This document shows, piece after piece, positions 33,878 through 42,476 of a stretch of DNA of 64,000 nucleotides (position 1 is the stretch's first letter; every line of letters starts with the position of its first letter). Where the stretch lies: positions 1 through 64,000 of the forward strand of contig NZ_JACHXQ010000009.1 in NCBI RefSeq assembly GCF_014192285.1. Reading direction: 5' to 3'. This DNA comes from Halomonas fontilapidosi (GTDB lineage: Bacteria > Pseudomonadota > Gammaproteobacteria > Pseudomonadales > Halomonadaceae). The notes beneath the pieces are model-generated. The model was not told where the DNA came from, did not search any database, and saw only the letters and a list, made by a program, of their open reading frames with translations. The position numbers were made by a program, and so were the translations under genes.

Positions 33878-33943
33878 GGCATCGGCTGTTTGACTGGCGA
33901 GGGCCGCGGGATCGTGGCCCTCGCCAGTCAAACAGCCGATGCC
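33878..33943. repeat. Perfect 28-bp inverted repeat (hairpin) before the DUF2252 gene
   Basis: The arms at 33878-33905 and 33916-33943 are exact reverse complements of 28 bases, with a 10-base loop GCGGGATCGT. The hairpin ends 15 bases before the DUF2252 start codon and lies in the intergenic region opposite ogt. There is no T-run, so it is not a classical terminator. Confidence 0.92.
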
Positions 33944-33958
33944 ATCGGGAGTCCCTGC

Positions 33959-35275
33959 ATGTCGCCACCCCTCACGCGCCACAATCGTCCTCGCCGGGTC
34001 CTCGACGCCATCGAGGCCGCCAATGCCACCCTGAGCGAGGGTGATCGCCAGGCCAAGTACGCCAAGCTGGCCGAGTCGCCTTATCGTTTCTTCCGCGGCA
34101 CCAATCACCTCTACTGGGACGATGTCTGGTACGACTGGCGTTTCTCCCTCTATGGCGGCCTGCCGGCGACCCAGACCTGGCTTCAGGGCGACGCCCACGC
34201 CTACAACTTCGGTGCCTACGGGCATCACGACGATGCCGTGCGCTACGGCATGGACGACTTCGACGATGCCCTGGTCAGCGACTATCAGTATGACCTGTGG
34301 CGCCTGGCCATCAGCCTGGTGCTGGATGCCCGGGAGAATACCGAGCTGTCGGGCAAGGCGGTTCGCAAGGCGCTCAAGGCGCTGGTGACCAGCTACCACG
34401 ATGAACTGGCTCGCCACGCGGAAGGCGAAGTGCCCGGCGCGGTCACCCTCGCCACCGCCACGGGGCCGCTGGGGCCCTTCATGAAGAAGGTCGGCAAGAA
34501 GAAGAGCCGGGCGAAGATGCTCGATAAATGGACGCAGCTCACGGAGGAGGGCCGGCGCTTCGCCGAACGTCCCGACAAGCTGGCAGCCCTGCCGGCGCAC
34601 CTGGCCAGCCAGTTGCGCAAGGCGGTGGAGGAGGAGTATCGCCAGACCCTGCGCAGTGCGGGTGATGAGGCGGAAGAGGGCCACTTCCGGGTCAAGGACA
34701 TGGCCCGGCGGCTCGATGCCGGTACCGGCTCGCTGGGTCTGGAGCGCTACTATGTGCTGATCGAGGGCGGACAGGACCACGAGCATGACGATGTCATTCT
34801 CGACATCAAGCAGCAGGTGCCGCCGGAGGGCTGGCGGCTGATGGGCGCTGTCGAGAAGCGCGCCTGGCGTCGCGCCTTCCCCCACGAGGGAATGCGCCAT
34901 GCGGCGGCTTTCCTGGCCATTGCCGAGCATCCCGACCCCTACCTGGGCTGGCTGCACCTGGGCGACCGGGTGTTCTCGGTGCGTGAGCGCTCGCCCTACA
35001 AGGAGGACTTCCCGACCCACAAGCTCGACGGCGCCAAGGCCTATCGCAAGCTGGTCGAGCAGTGGGGGCGTATCCTGGCCAGGGAGCACCTGCGCGGCGC
35101 CCACGCTCTCAACCCGGAGGATCCCGGCAGCTTCGCCCGCGCCGTGGGGGCCTGCGTCGAGGGGCGGATGGAGCGCTGCGTGGACATGGTGACCACCCTG
35201 GCGCTCAACTACGCCGACTGCGTGCGTCAGGACTATCGCACCTTTCTGGCCTGGAACGACGAGCCCTCGGCATGA
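33959..35275 (+). CDS. DUF2252 family protein
   Basis: A 438-residue protein with the DUF2252 features: KYAKLAESPYRFFRGT near 30-50, the kinase-like QGDAHAYNFGAYG near 77-89 and MDDFDDALVSDYQYDLWRLAISL near 97-119, and HLRGAHA near the C-terminus. The fold is thought to be related to protein or aminoglycoside kinases, with no established substrate. Start at the ATG of MSPPLTRHNR, with GGGAG upstream; the longer open frame covers the hairpin and is not supported. Confidence 0.87.
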   Translation: MSPPLTRHNRPRRVLDAIEAANATLSEGDRQAKYAKLAESPYRFFRGTNHLYWDDVWYDWRFSLYGGLPATQTWLQGDAHAYNFGAYGHHDDAVRYGMDDFDDALVSDYQYDLWRLAISLVLDARENTELSGKAVRKALKALVTSYHDELARHAEGEVPGAVTLATATGPLGPFMKKVGKKKSRAKMLDKWTQLTEEGRRFAERPDKLAALPAHLASQLRKAVEEEYRQTLRSAGDEAEEGHFRVKDMARRLDAGTGSLGLERYYVLIEGGQDHEHDDVILDIKQQVPPEGWRLMGAVEKRAWRRAFPHEGMRHAAAFLAIAEHPDPYLGWLHLGDRVFSVRERSPYKEDFPTHKLDGAKAYRKLVEQWGRILAREHLRGAHALNPEDPGSFARAVGACVEGRMERCVDMVTTLALNYADCVRQDYRTFLAWNDEPSA

Positions 35276-35384
35276 GCCGCGGGTTGTCCTGCGTCACCTT
35301 GCGACCTGGTCTCGTAAACTACGCTGAGAGGCAGGCCGTAGTTACGGCCCTGATCGATCATTGGAAATACCCAGGAGGCATGTC

Positions 35385-35837
35385 ATGACACACGTGATTC
35401 CTTTCGCCAAGGGAACCCTAGGCTCGTTGGCCGCTGCCCTGCTACTGGCGGCGGGGCCCGCCCTGGCCAACGAGGGCCACGATCTGACCTTCAGCGGTGA
35501 TGGCACCTTCGTTGCCCCGCATGGCGGCCAGGCGATCGAGGTAGCGCTCTTTGATGTGACGGCCGGCGAGGTCGTGGCTACCGATGCCGGCACCGTGGCG
35601 TCGGAGGAGCCACCGGCCTTCTCCTTCACCTTCCCCGGCGCGCTGGAGGAGGGCCGGCTCTATGACGTTCACTACTGGATCGACTCCAACTTCGGAGGCG
35701 GCAGCGAGGGCAGCTGTGATTCTGTGAACGTCGATCACCAGTGGCGCGTGGCCCTGACGGATGTCACCGAGCCGGTCAGCCTCCAGGTCGCCCACGATCC
35801 TGCCGAGCAGGCACCGGTCTGCACCAGCTTCGAATAG
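35385..35837 (+). CDS. Small exported protein of unknown function
   Basis: A 150-residue protein with a signal peptide (IPFAKGTLGSLAAALLLAAGPALA, cut after ALA). The mature part has alternating short hydrophobic stretches that suggest a beta-sandwich and two cysteines (in EGSCDSV and APVCTSF) that could form a disulfide. CAGGAGG before the ATG fixes the start. I recognise no domain. It stands between DUF2252 and a flavin reductase gene, with no clear functional link. Confidence 0.75.
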   Translation: MTHVIPFAKGTLGSLAAALLLAAGPALANEGHDLTFSGDGTFVAPHGGQAIEVALFDVTAGEVVATDAGTVASEEPPAFSFTFPGALEEGRLYDVHYWIDSNFGGGSEGSCDSVNVDHQWRVALTDVTEPVSLQVAHDPAEQAPVCTSFE

Positions 35838-35915
35838 TGGCTTAGCGGTTCCTTGGACATCGGGCCCGACGGAGGCGACACTCTCGGGCCCTGATCCAAG
35901 GAGCGAAACCACACC

Positions 35916-36530
35916 ATGAGCGACTACCTGCTGGAGGAGCACGGGCTGAGCCCGGGCAAGATCTACCGACTGCTCTCGGGCAGCATCTGTCCGCGCCCCA
36001 TCGCCTGGGTGTCGACCCGGGACAAGGCGGGGAACACCAACCTGGCACCCTTCTCGTTCTTCAACGTGGTGAGCGTCAATCCGCCGGTGCTGGGCTTCTC
36101 GCCGCTTCTCGACGGCGATGCCAACCCCAAGGACACCATCCGCAACCTCGACGAGGTGGCGGAGTGCGTGGTGCACATCAGTGGCGAGGGGCTGGTCGAG
36201 GAGATGAACGCCACCAGCGCGGGATTGGCGCACGGCGACGATGAGTTCGCCCACGCCGGCCTCGAGAAGGCGGCCATGGCGGGCGTCTCGGTACCACGGG
36301 TGGCATCGGCGCCGGTGGCCTTCGGCTGTCGGCTGCGCGAGATCATCCGCTTCGGCGACCAGCCGTTGGCCGGCAACCTGGTGCTGGCCGAGGTCGTGTC
36401 GATCCATGTCGACGATGCCCTCTGGGATGGCCGGCATGTGAGCTTGGAGGGGCTCAAGCCCATCGGGCGCATGGCCGGCAATGACTACGCGCGCTGCACC
36501 GACCTCTTCGAGGTGGCTCGCCCCGCCTAA
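35916..36530 (+). CDS. Flavin reductase family protein (FMN-binding split barrel)
   Basis: A 204-residue protein. SICPRPIAWVSTRDKAGNTNLAPFSFFNVVSVNPPVLGFSP covers residues about 23-65 and is the signature of flavin reductase-like domains (DIM6/NTAB group), which bind FMN and reduce flavin or act as flavoprotein oxidoreductases. The later DxxNPKDTxxNL and GRMAGNDYAR fit the same group. Substrate unknown. Not in an evident operon. Confidence 0.85.
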   Translation: MSDYLLEEHGLSPGKIYRLLSGSICPRPIAWVSTRDKAGNTNLAPFSFFNVVSVNPPVLGFSPLLDGDANPKDTIRNLDEVAECVVHISGEGLVEEMNATSAGLAHGDDEFAHAGLEKAAMAGVSVPRVASAPVAFGCRLREIIRFGDQPLAGNLVLAEVVSIHVDDALWDGRHVSLEGLKPIGRMAGNDYARCTDLFEVARPA

Positions 36531-36543
36531 CGCTACTCTCGCC

Positions 36544-36879
36544 ATGTCCCCATCGACGCCACTGACAACGCCGGACGGCCGCTACCTCGTGGTTCGGGGC
36601 CGTTTGTGGCGCTGCACGAATCCGGCATTGCCGGAACCGGAACGCCACGGCTGGGTGCAGCGGCTGATGCGTGCCCGGCGGGGCGTGGCCCAGGCCAAGC
36701 GTGATCGAGACGCGCAGGCAGAACGCGAGGCCCGCGATCAGGTAGACGAGGCCAAGCGTGCGCTGGGTGAGCGCGGCCCGGTGTGGTGGGAAGACGGTGC
36801 GCCGGACTACACCCGGTGCAAGGTGGAGAATACGCCCTACGCCGACTGGTATGCGGGGTTGCAGGCTCCGCAACGATGA
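36544..36879 (+). CDS. Small conserved protein of unknown function
   Basis: A 111-residue soluble protein that begins TTPDGRYLVVRGRLWRCTNPAL, has a charged helical middle (ARRGVAQAKRDRDAQAEREARDQVDEAKRALG in part) and ends with GPVWWEDGAPDYTRCKVENTPYADWY. This combination is widespread in proteobacteria and, to my knowledge, uncharacterised. It starts 14 bases after the flavin reductase stop. The ATG at 36544 is chosen because homology begins there. Confidence 0.75.
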   Translation: MSPSTPLTTPDGRYLVVRGRLWRCTNPALPEPERHGWVQRLMRARRGVAQAKRDRDAQAEREARDQVDEAKRALGERGPVWWEDGAPDYTRCKVENTPYADWYAGLQAPQR

Positions 36880-36915
36880 TCCCGGTTGGCCGGTCATCCT
36901 CGCGTGCGGCGTTCT

Positions 36916-37665
36916 TCAATGGCGTGCGCCCCCGGGCAGGCCGAGCCGGTCGGCCAGATCTTGGATGTCGTCGGCGACCAGGTCGACGATGGGGTCGACG
37001 GAGAGGTCAGGCGTCGCGTCGGGGCCGTGCTCCAGCGGGCGTCGGATGAAGGCGGTACGGAATCCCTCGCGGTGAGCGGCCTGGAGGTCGTCCTGGTGGG
37101 CGGCGACCATCAGCATCCGCTCGGGGGGCTGGTCGAGCAGGCGGGCCGCCATGTGGTAGACCTCGGGGTCGCGTTTGTAGTGGCCGGCGAGTTCCGCCGA
37201 GAGCACGCAGTCCCAGGGCAGGCCGGCGCGCTTCGCCATGTTCACCAGCAGCGAGACGTTGCCATTGGAGAGGGTGGCCAGCACGTAGCGCTCGCGCAGG
37301 CGGGCCAGCCCGGCGACGCTGTCCGGCCAGGGCGCCAGGCGGTGCCAGACCCGGTTGAAGTGCTCCCGCTCGGCCTCGTTGAGGGCATCACCGATGCCGA
37401 ACTCCTCCAGCAGGCGGTCCAGCGTCATGCGGTGCAGGTCATCGAGGCGCGTCCAGGGCAGCTCGCCGTGGCGCACCCGGTCCATGGCCGGCGCATAGCC
37501 GCCGCGCCAGGCGTCGGCGAAGGCCGCCCAGTCCACCGTCAGGTCCAGGCGCTCGCCCAGCGCCTCACCCTCGCGGATGACGCTGCTGCGCCAGTCCACC
37601 ACGGTGCCGAAGACATCGAAGGTCAGGGCCCTGACATCGGCCAGGGCGGCAGGCGGTTGCGGCAT
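36916..37665 (-). CDS. Haloacid dehalogenase, type II (HAD superfamily)
   Basis: A 249-residue HAD hydrolase. The nucleophile Asp is in LTFDVFGTVVDWR (about residue 17), motif II is TLSNGN, motif III Lys is in HYKRDPEVY, and motif IV is VAAHQDDLQAA. The order and the DVFGTVVDW start match L-2-haloacid dehalogenases. In these the Asp attacks C2 of a 2-haloalkanoate; many close relatives have no tested activity. The gene lies 12 bases beyond the end of matB on the same strand, so it may be co-transcribed with the malonate operon. Confidence 0.85.
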   Translation of the reverse strand: MPQPPAALADVRALTFDVFGTVVDWRSSVIREGEALGERLDLTVDWAAFADAWRGGYAPAMDRVRHGELPWTRLDDLHRMTLDRLLEEFGIGDALNEAEREHFNRVWHRLAPWPDSVAGLARLRERYVLATLSNGNVSLLVNMAKRAGLPWDCVLSAELAGHYKRDPEVYHMAARLLDQPPERMLMVAAHQDDLQAAHREGFRTAFIRRPLEHGPDATPDLSVDPIVDLVADDIQDLADRLGLPGGARH

Positions 37666-37676
37666 GCTCGGGTCCC

Positions 37677-39194
37677 TCAGCGGTAGGTGTCCTGATACTG
37701 CTCGCGCAGCTGATTCTTCTGCACCTTGCCCATGGTGTTGCGCGGCAGGCCGTCGGCGAAGAAGACCCGCTTGGGCTGCTTGTACTTGGCCAGCTGGCCC
37801 TGCAGATGGTCGAGCACTTGCGCCTCGTCGAGGCTGGCCCCCGGTTCCGGTACCACCACCGCAGTGACGCCTTCCCCCAGGTCGGCATGGGGCAGGCCGA
37901 TCACCGCGGACTCGTGGACGCCTTCGAGCTCGTCGATCACCTGCTCGACCTCCTTGGGATAGACGTTGTAGCCGCCGGAGATCACCAGGTCCTTGTCGCG
38001 TCCGACGATGTGCACGTAGCTGCGTTCGTCGACCATGGCCAGGTCGCCGGTGACGAAGAAGCCGTCCTCGAGGAGCTCCTCGCGGGTCTTCTCGGGCATC
38101 CGCCAGTAGCCGACGAAGACGTTGGGCCCGCGGATCTCCAGCATGCCGATCTCGCCCTGCGGCACCGGCTCGTGGGTCTCGCGGTCGGTAATGCGGTACT
38201 CCACACCGGGCAGCGGCATGCCCACCGTGCCGGCGCGACGCTCGCCGTCGTAGGGGTTGGAGAGGTTCATGTTGGTCTCGGTCATGCCGTAGCGCTCGAG
38301 GATGGCATGGCCGGTTTTCTGTTCGAACTCGCGGTGGGTCTCGGCGGTCAGCGGTGCCGAGCCGGACACGAACAGGCGCATGTTGGCGGTGACGTCTGGG
38401 GTCAGGCGCGCGTCGGCCACCAGTCGGGTGTAGAAGGTCGGCACGCCCATCAGCACCGTGCCGCGGGGCATCTCCTCGAAGATCACGTCGGCGTCGAACT
38501 TCGGCAGGAAGAGCATGCTGGCGCCGGCCATCAGGGTGACGTTGCAGGCCACGAAGAGCCCGTGGGTGTGGAAGATCGGCAGGGCGTGGATCAGCCGGTC
38601 ACGCTCACTAAAGTGCCAGGCCTTGGCCAGGGTGGCGGCGTTGGAGCCCAGGTTGCGGTGCGTCAGCATGGCCCCCTTGGAGCGTCCGGTGGTGCCCGAG
38701 GTATAGAGAATCGCCGCCAGGTCATTGTCGTCGCGCTCGACGATGCTGTCGTGCGGCACGGCCACCTCGGCCTTCTCCATCAGGCTGCCGTCGGCCGTCG
38801 TACCCAGGGAGGCGACCTGGGGGCAGCCGGTGTCGGCGGCGATACTCTGGGCACTCTCGACATCTGCCGGGCGGCAGACGAACAGCGCCGGTTCGGCATC
38901 GGCGAGGAAGTAGTGGATCTCCTCCCCGGTGTAGCCGGTGTTGAGCGGCAGGTAGACCCCGCCCACGCGCAGCGTGGCCAGGTAGAGCAGGATCGTTTCC
39001 GGGCTCTTGTCGACCTGCACCGCTACCCGGTCGCCCGGCGTCACGCCCAGTTCGACCAGGGCACCGGCCAGGCGCTCGGTGGCGGCCAGCGCCTCTGCAT
39101 GGCGATAGCCGCGGCCCTGGCGGGTGGTGATGAAGTCGGCGTCGCCGCGCTCGCGCATGCGCTTGGCGAAGGTGGCGAAAAGGTTCTGGTTCAT
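37677..39194 (-). CDS. matB: Malonyl-CoA synthetase (MatB)
   Basis: A 505-residue AMP-forming ligase that makes malonyl-CoA from malonate, CoA and ATP. The motif YTSGTTGRSKGAMLTH is near 163-178, ERYGMTETNM near 300, FFVTGDLA near 390, DLVISGGYNVYPKEVE near 410, and the catalytic Lys is in RNTMGKVQK near the end. The start overlaps the stop of the malonyl-CoA decarboxylase gene by four bases. Context (decarboxylase and TRAP transporter) makes malonate the clear substrate over other short acids. Confidence 0.92.
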   Translation of the reverse strand: MNQNLFATFAKRMRERGDADFITTRQGRGYRHAEALAATERLAGALVELGVTPGDRVAVQVDKSPETILLYLATLRVGGVYLPLNTGYTGEEIHYFLADAEPALFVCRPADVESAQSIAADTGCPQVASLGTTADGSLMEKAEVAVPHDSIVERDDNDLAAILYTSGTTGRSKGAMLTHRNLGSNAATLAKAWHFSERDRLIHALPIFHTHGLFVACNVTLMAGASMLFLPKFDADVIFEEMPRGTVLMGVPTFYTRLVADARLTPDVTANMRLFVSGSAPLTAETHREFEQKTGHAILERYGMTETNMNLSNPYDGERRAGTVGMPLPGVEYRITDRETHEPVPQGEIGMLEIRGPNVFVGYWRMPEKTREELLEDGFFVTGDLAMVDERSYVHIVGRDKDLVISGGYNVYPKEVEQVIDELEGVHESAVIGLPHADLGEGVTAVVVPEPGASLDEAQVLDHLQGQLAKYKQPKRVFFADGLPRNTMGKVQKNQLREQYQDTYR

Positions 39195-40546
39195 TTTGAC
39201 GTTTCTCCCTTGGCCAGTTTCCTGGCCTTGCGGGCGAGGTCCTTGACCTCGCTCGACCGGGCCACGGTGGCATTGGACGTATAATTCTCGTGATTGCGCT
39301 CGATGTCGTCGAGCACATAGAGGTAGTTGACCATCAGGCCGGCGGCCTGCCTCAGGCCCTTGGCCGAGACGTCGCCCAGCCAGTTGATGCGGTGCAACTC
39401 GGCGCCGTTGCCCAGATGGAAGCGGGCCACCGGGTTGAGCGGCAGGCCGCGGGCGTTCTTCTCCTCGACCAGATAGCGGGCGGCCAGCGGCTTGATCACC
39501 GCCTTGAGGCGTTCGCTCAGCTCGGCATCTTCGTGCCATTGCGGCGTGTCCAGTTCGGCGAGGGTCTCGCGCACCGTCTCAGGCAGGCGCTCGTCCTCGC
39601 GCCGCTCGGCCAGCCACTGGGCGAAGCCGGGCACCGGAGAAAGCGTGACGAAGTGCTTGAGCTGGGGCAGCTCCTGCTTGAGCTCCTGCACCACCTGCTT
39701 GATCAGGAAGTTGCCGAAGGAGATGCCGCGCAGACCGGTCTGGCAGTTGCTGATGCCGAAGAAGGCCGCGGTATCGGCGAGTTCGGGATCGTCGACGCCG
39801 GCATCCTCGCCGGCCAGGATCGGCTGGATGCGGGCCGGCAGCCCCTTGTGCAGCGCCACCTCCACGAAGATCAGCGGATCGTCGCCGATCGCCGGGTGGA
39901 AGAAGGCGAAGCAGCGCCGGTCGCGGGCATCCAGCCGGCGGCGCAGGTCGTTCCAGTCGCGGATCTCGTGCACCGCCTCATAGCGAATGATCTTCTCGAG
40001 GATCGAGGCGGGGGTATCCCAGTCGATGCGCTTGAGCATCAGGAAGCCGCGGTTGAACCAGGAGCCGAACAGGTGGGCGAAGTCGGCATCGATGGCCGAG
40101 AGCTCGGGATGCTCGCGCAGCAGCCCGAGCAAGTCCTCGCGCATGCGTACCAGCTCGACGGTGCCGCCGCTGGTCAGGTTGAGACGACGGATCAGCTCCT
40201 GGCGTCGCGGCTCGCAGGCCTCGAACAGCGCCTCCAGGCTCTGGTTGTCGCGCCGCTCGGCATAGCGGGCATAGGCGTCGTCGATCTGTGCCGGCTCGGC
40301 AGCGAAGTCGCTGGCCAGCCGCTCGAAGAAGGACTGTCGCTCCTCCGGTCCCAGGCGCTGGTACATGCCCAGCGCGCGGCTGGCCAGGACAATGCTCGAG
40401 GCCTCGCCGTCGCTCGCCAGCAGTGCGTGGCAGGCGTCCACCAGACGGCGGTGATCCGGCGGCGCCCCGTCTCCCTGGCGGCGACGCAGCAGGGCGTCGC
40501 GCTGGGTGATCGACTGGAACATCTCCTGCAGGAAGGTCATGTTCAT
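39191..40546 (-). CDS. Malonyl-CoA decarboxylase
   Basis: A 451-residue decarboxylase that turns malonyl-CoA into acetyl-CoA and CO2. The family's catalytic region is visible: HFVTLSPVPGFAQWL (Ser of S-x-x-P-G-F) and VARFHLGNGAELHRINW (His), together with GISNCQTGLRGISFGNFLIKQVV. Start at ATG 40546 with GGAG eight bases before; the next ATG is two codons on. It is coupled to matB by a four-base overlap and follows dctM by 13 bases, so transport, activation and decarboxylation are one unit. Confidence 0.92.
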   Translation of the reverse strand: MNMTFLQEMFQSITQRDALLRRRQGDGAPPDHRRLVDACHALLASDGEASSIVLASRALGMYQRLGPEERQSFFERLASDFAAEPAQIDDAYARYAERRDNQSLEALFEACEPRRQELIRRLNLTSGGTVELVRMREDLLGLLREHPELSAIDADFAHLFGSWFNRGFLMLKRIDWDTPASILEKIIRYEAVHEIRDWNDLRRRLDARDRRCFAFFHPAIGDDPLIFVEVALHKGLPARIQPILAGEDAGVDDPELADTAAFFGISNCQTGLRGISFGNFLIKQVVQELKQELPQLKHFVTLSPVPGFAQWLAERREDERLPETVRETLAELDTPQWHEDAELSERLKAVIKPLAARYLVEEKNARGLPLNPVARFHLGNGAELHRINWLGDVSAKGLRQAAGLMVNYLYVLDDIERNHENYTSNATVARSSEVKDLARKARKLAKGETSK

Positions 40547-40559
40547 GATGGCGTCTCCG

Positions 40560-41894
40560 TCAGCCCATGAGCAGGTCGGGAAGCCACAGGGCGATACCCG
40601 GGAAGAAGCACAGCAGGACGATCGCCAGCACCATGCACAGGGCATAGGGCAGGCTGCCCATCAGGATGTCGCGCAGCGAGATATCCGGCGCGATGCCCTT
40701 GATGATGAACAGGTTGAGTCCCACCGGCGGGGTGATCAGGCCGATCTCCAGGTTGATGGTCAGCACCACCGCGAACCAGTAGGGATCGAAATTCGCGGAG
40801 AGGATGATCGGCAGCAGGATCGGTGCGGTCATCACGATTACTGCCACGGGCGGCAGGAAGAAGCCGGCGACCAGCAGGAAGACGTTGATCACCGCCATCA
40901 GCACCCAGCGGTTGACCTCCAGGTCGGCGATGGCGCCGGCCACGGTCTGGGTGATGAACAACGAGGAGAGCGCATAGGCGAACACCTCGGCACAGGCGAT
41001 CACCAGCATGATCATCACGCTTTCGCGCAGTGAGTCGCGCATGATCAGTTTGATCGGTCCGAGCTGCCACATGCGGTAGATGACGATGGCCAGCGCCAGG
41101 CACAGGAAGGCGCCGACGCCGGCCGCCTCGGAAGGCGTGGCCACTCCGCCGTAGAGCGCGAAGAGGATGCCCACCACTACCGCCAGGAAGGGCAGCACGC
41201 GCACCAGCGCCTTGAGGTTGGTGTCGACGTTGGCCTTGATGGTCTCCTTCATCTGCCCGGCGGCCTGGCTCATGGGATTGTTGTAGCCCCCCGCCATCTT
41301 GCAGGCGATCACCGTCCAGATCATGAACAGGCCGGCCAGCATGAAGCCCGGCACCACGCCGGCGATGAACAGCCGGCCGATGGAGGTCTCACTGGCAATG
41401 CCGTAGATGATCATGGTCACCGAGGGCGGGATGAGGATGCCCAGCGTGCCCCCGGCGGCGATGCAGCCGGCGGCGACGCCGTCCGGATAGCCGCGGGTGC
41501 GCATCTCGGGAATGCCCATCTTGCCGATCGCCGCACAGGTGGCGGGCGACGAGCCGGAGAGCGCCGCGAAGATCGAGCAGGCGCCGATATTGGAGACCGC
41601 GAGGCCGGCGGGCAGGCGGCCCATCCACAGGTCCAGCGAGCGATAGAGGTCGCGGCCGGTGGGAGAGGAAGCCACCGCGGCGCCCATCAGGATGAACATG
41701 GGGATGGCCACGAAGCCGAATTCCGCGAGGCGTTCGAAGAAGGTCTCGCCGAAGTAGGTGAGCTCGGGCATCCCGCGGTCGTAGAGCAGGGCGATCAGTG
41801 AGACGCCGCCCAGGGCGAAGGCAATGGGGGTACCGATGGCCATCAGCGCGATGAGGCCGACAGCGACGATGATACCCAGGGTGATCGGATCCAT
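40560..41894 (-). CDS. TRAP transporter large permease (DctM), malonate system
   Basis: A 444-residue membrane protein with about 12 hydrophobic segments, the main transport subunit of a Na+-driven TRAP importer. Family features are PMFILMGAAVASSPTGRDLY, FAALSGSSPATCAAIGKMGIPEM, GTLGILIPPSVTMIIYG and LITPPVGLNLFIIKGI. Its start lies one base away from the dctQ stop. Linked to malonate by the two downstream enzymes; a related arrangement, MatPQM, is known for malonate in rhizobia. Confidence 0.92.
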   Translation of the reverse strand: MDPITLGIIVAVGLIALMAIGTPIAFALGGVSLIALLYDRGMPELTYFGETFFERLAEFGFVAIPMFILMGAAVASSPTGRDLYRSLDLWMGRLPAGLAVSNIGACSIFAALSGSSPATCAAIGKMGIPEMRTRGYPDGVAAGCIAAGGTLGILIPPSVTMIIYGIASETSIGRLFIAGVVPGFMLAGLFMIWTVIACKMAGGYNNPMSQAAGQMKETIKANVDTNLKALVRVLPFLAVVVGILFALYGGVATPSEAAGVGAFLCLALAIVIYRMWQLGPIKLIMRDSLRESVMIMLVIACAEVFAYALSSLFITQTVAGAIADLEVNRWVLMAVINVFLLVAGFFLPPVAVIVMTAPILLPIILSANFDPYWFAVVLTINLEIGLITPPVGLNLFIIKGIAPDISLRDILMGSLPYALCMVLAIVLLCFFPGIALWLPDLLMG

Positions 41895-41895
41895 G

Positions 41896-42411
41896 TCAGG
41901 ACTCTCCGCGCAGCATTTCGGCCACGTACTGCAGTGTGAGCAGGGTGGCGCCGAGGGCGACCGGCAGCAGCGCCGGCCATAGCGGTGGGTTCCATACCGT
42001 GCCGGTGGTCCACTGGCCGTGGAAGGCCTCGGCCACGTAGATCCAGCTGCCATAGGCCAGCGCCGCGCAGAAGGCGAAGCCGAACAGCGAGGAAACCCAG
42101 TACATGGCCTTGCGGATGGTGCCGCCGACCATGTCGGGAAGCAGGGTGATAGCCACGTGGCCACCGGTCATCAGCACATAGGCGCTGCCCATCAGCATGG
42201 CGCCGGTGACCGAGAAGATAGTGAACTCGGTCTGCCAACTGGTGCTCATGCCCAGCACATAGCGTACGAAGACCATGTGACAGATGGCGACGACCCCGGC
42301 CACGAACATGACCGCGGCGAGGTAGGCCGAGGCGCGGGCGATGATATCCATCAGGCGGATGTAGCCGTGCACCAGGGGCAAGCGTCTGGAATGGGTCGAG
42401 GGGTGGGGCAT
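41896..42411 (-). CDS. TRAP transporter small permease (DctQ), malonate system
   Basis: A 171-residue protein with four hydrophobic helices, including IIARASAYLAAVMFVAGVVAIC and a STSWQTEFTIFSVTGAMLMGSAYVL stretch typical of DctQ proteins. It partners DctM and scaffolds the importer. It is spaced 65 bases after dctP; that gap holds a strong hairpin. Confidence 0.87.
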   Translation of the reverse strand: MPHPSTHSRRLPLVHGYIRLMDIIARASAYLAAVMFVAGVVAICHMVFVRYVLGMSTSWQTEFTIFSVTGAMLMGSAYVLMTGGHVAITLLPDMVGGTIRKAMYWVSSLFGFAFCAALAYGSWIYVAEAFHGQWTTGTVWNPPLWPALLPVALGATLLTLQYVAEMLRGES

Positions 42412-42431
42412 GTCGTCCTCCCGACGTCAGG

Positions 42432-42456
42432 GACACCGGCCGCCTGGGCCGGTGTC
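42432..42456 (-). promoter_or_regulatory. Hairpin between dctP and dctQ
   Basis: A perfect 10-bp stem (GACACCGGCC / GGCCGGTGTC) with a five-base loop lies in the short gap after dctP. Such hairpins after binding-protein genes commonly stabilise the upstream message or partly stop transcription, giving more binding protein than permease. There is no T-run. Confidence 0.7.
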
Positions 42457-42476
42457 GATGGCTGAGAAGAGAGGGC

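Noticed and set aside
33878..33943. Hairpin considered as a Rho-independent terminator
   Set aside because: There is no T-run on either strand and it lies before a gene start, not behind a gene end.
33830..35104. Minus-strand open frame opposite the DUF2252 gene
   Set aside because: The plus strand has clear DUF2252 motifs; the minus-strand frame has no family and spans the hairpin.
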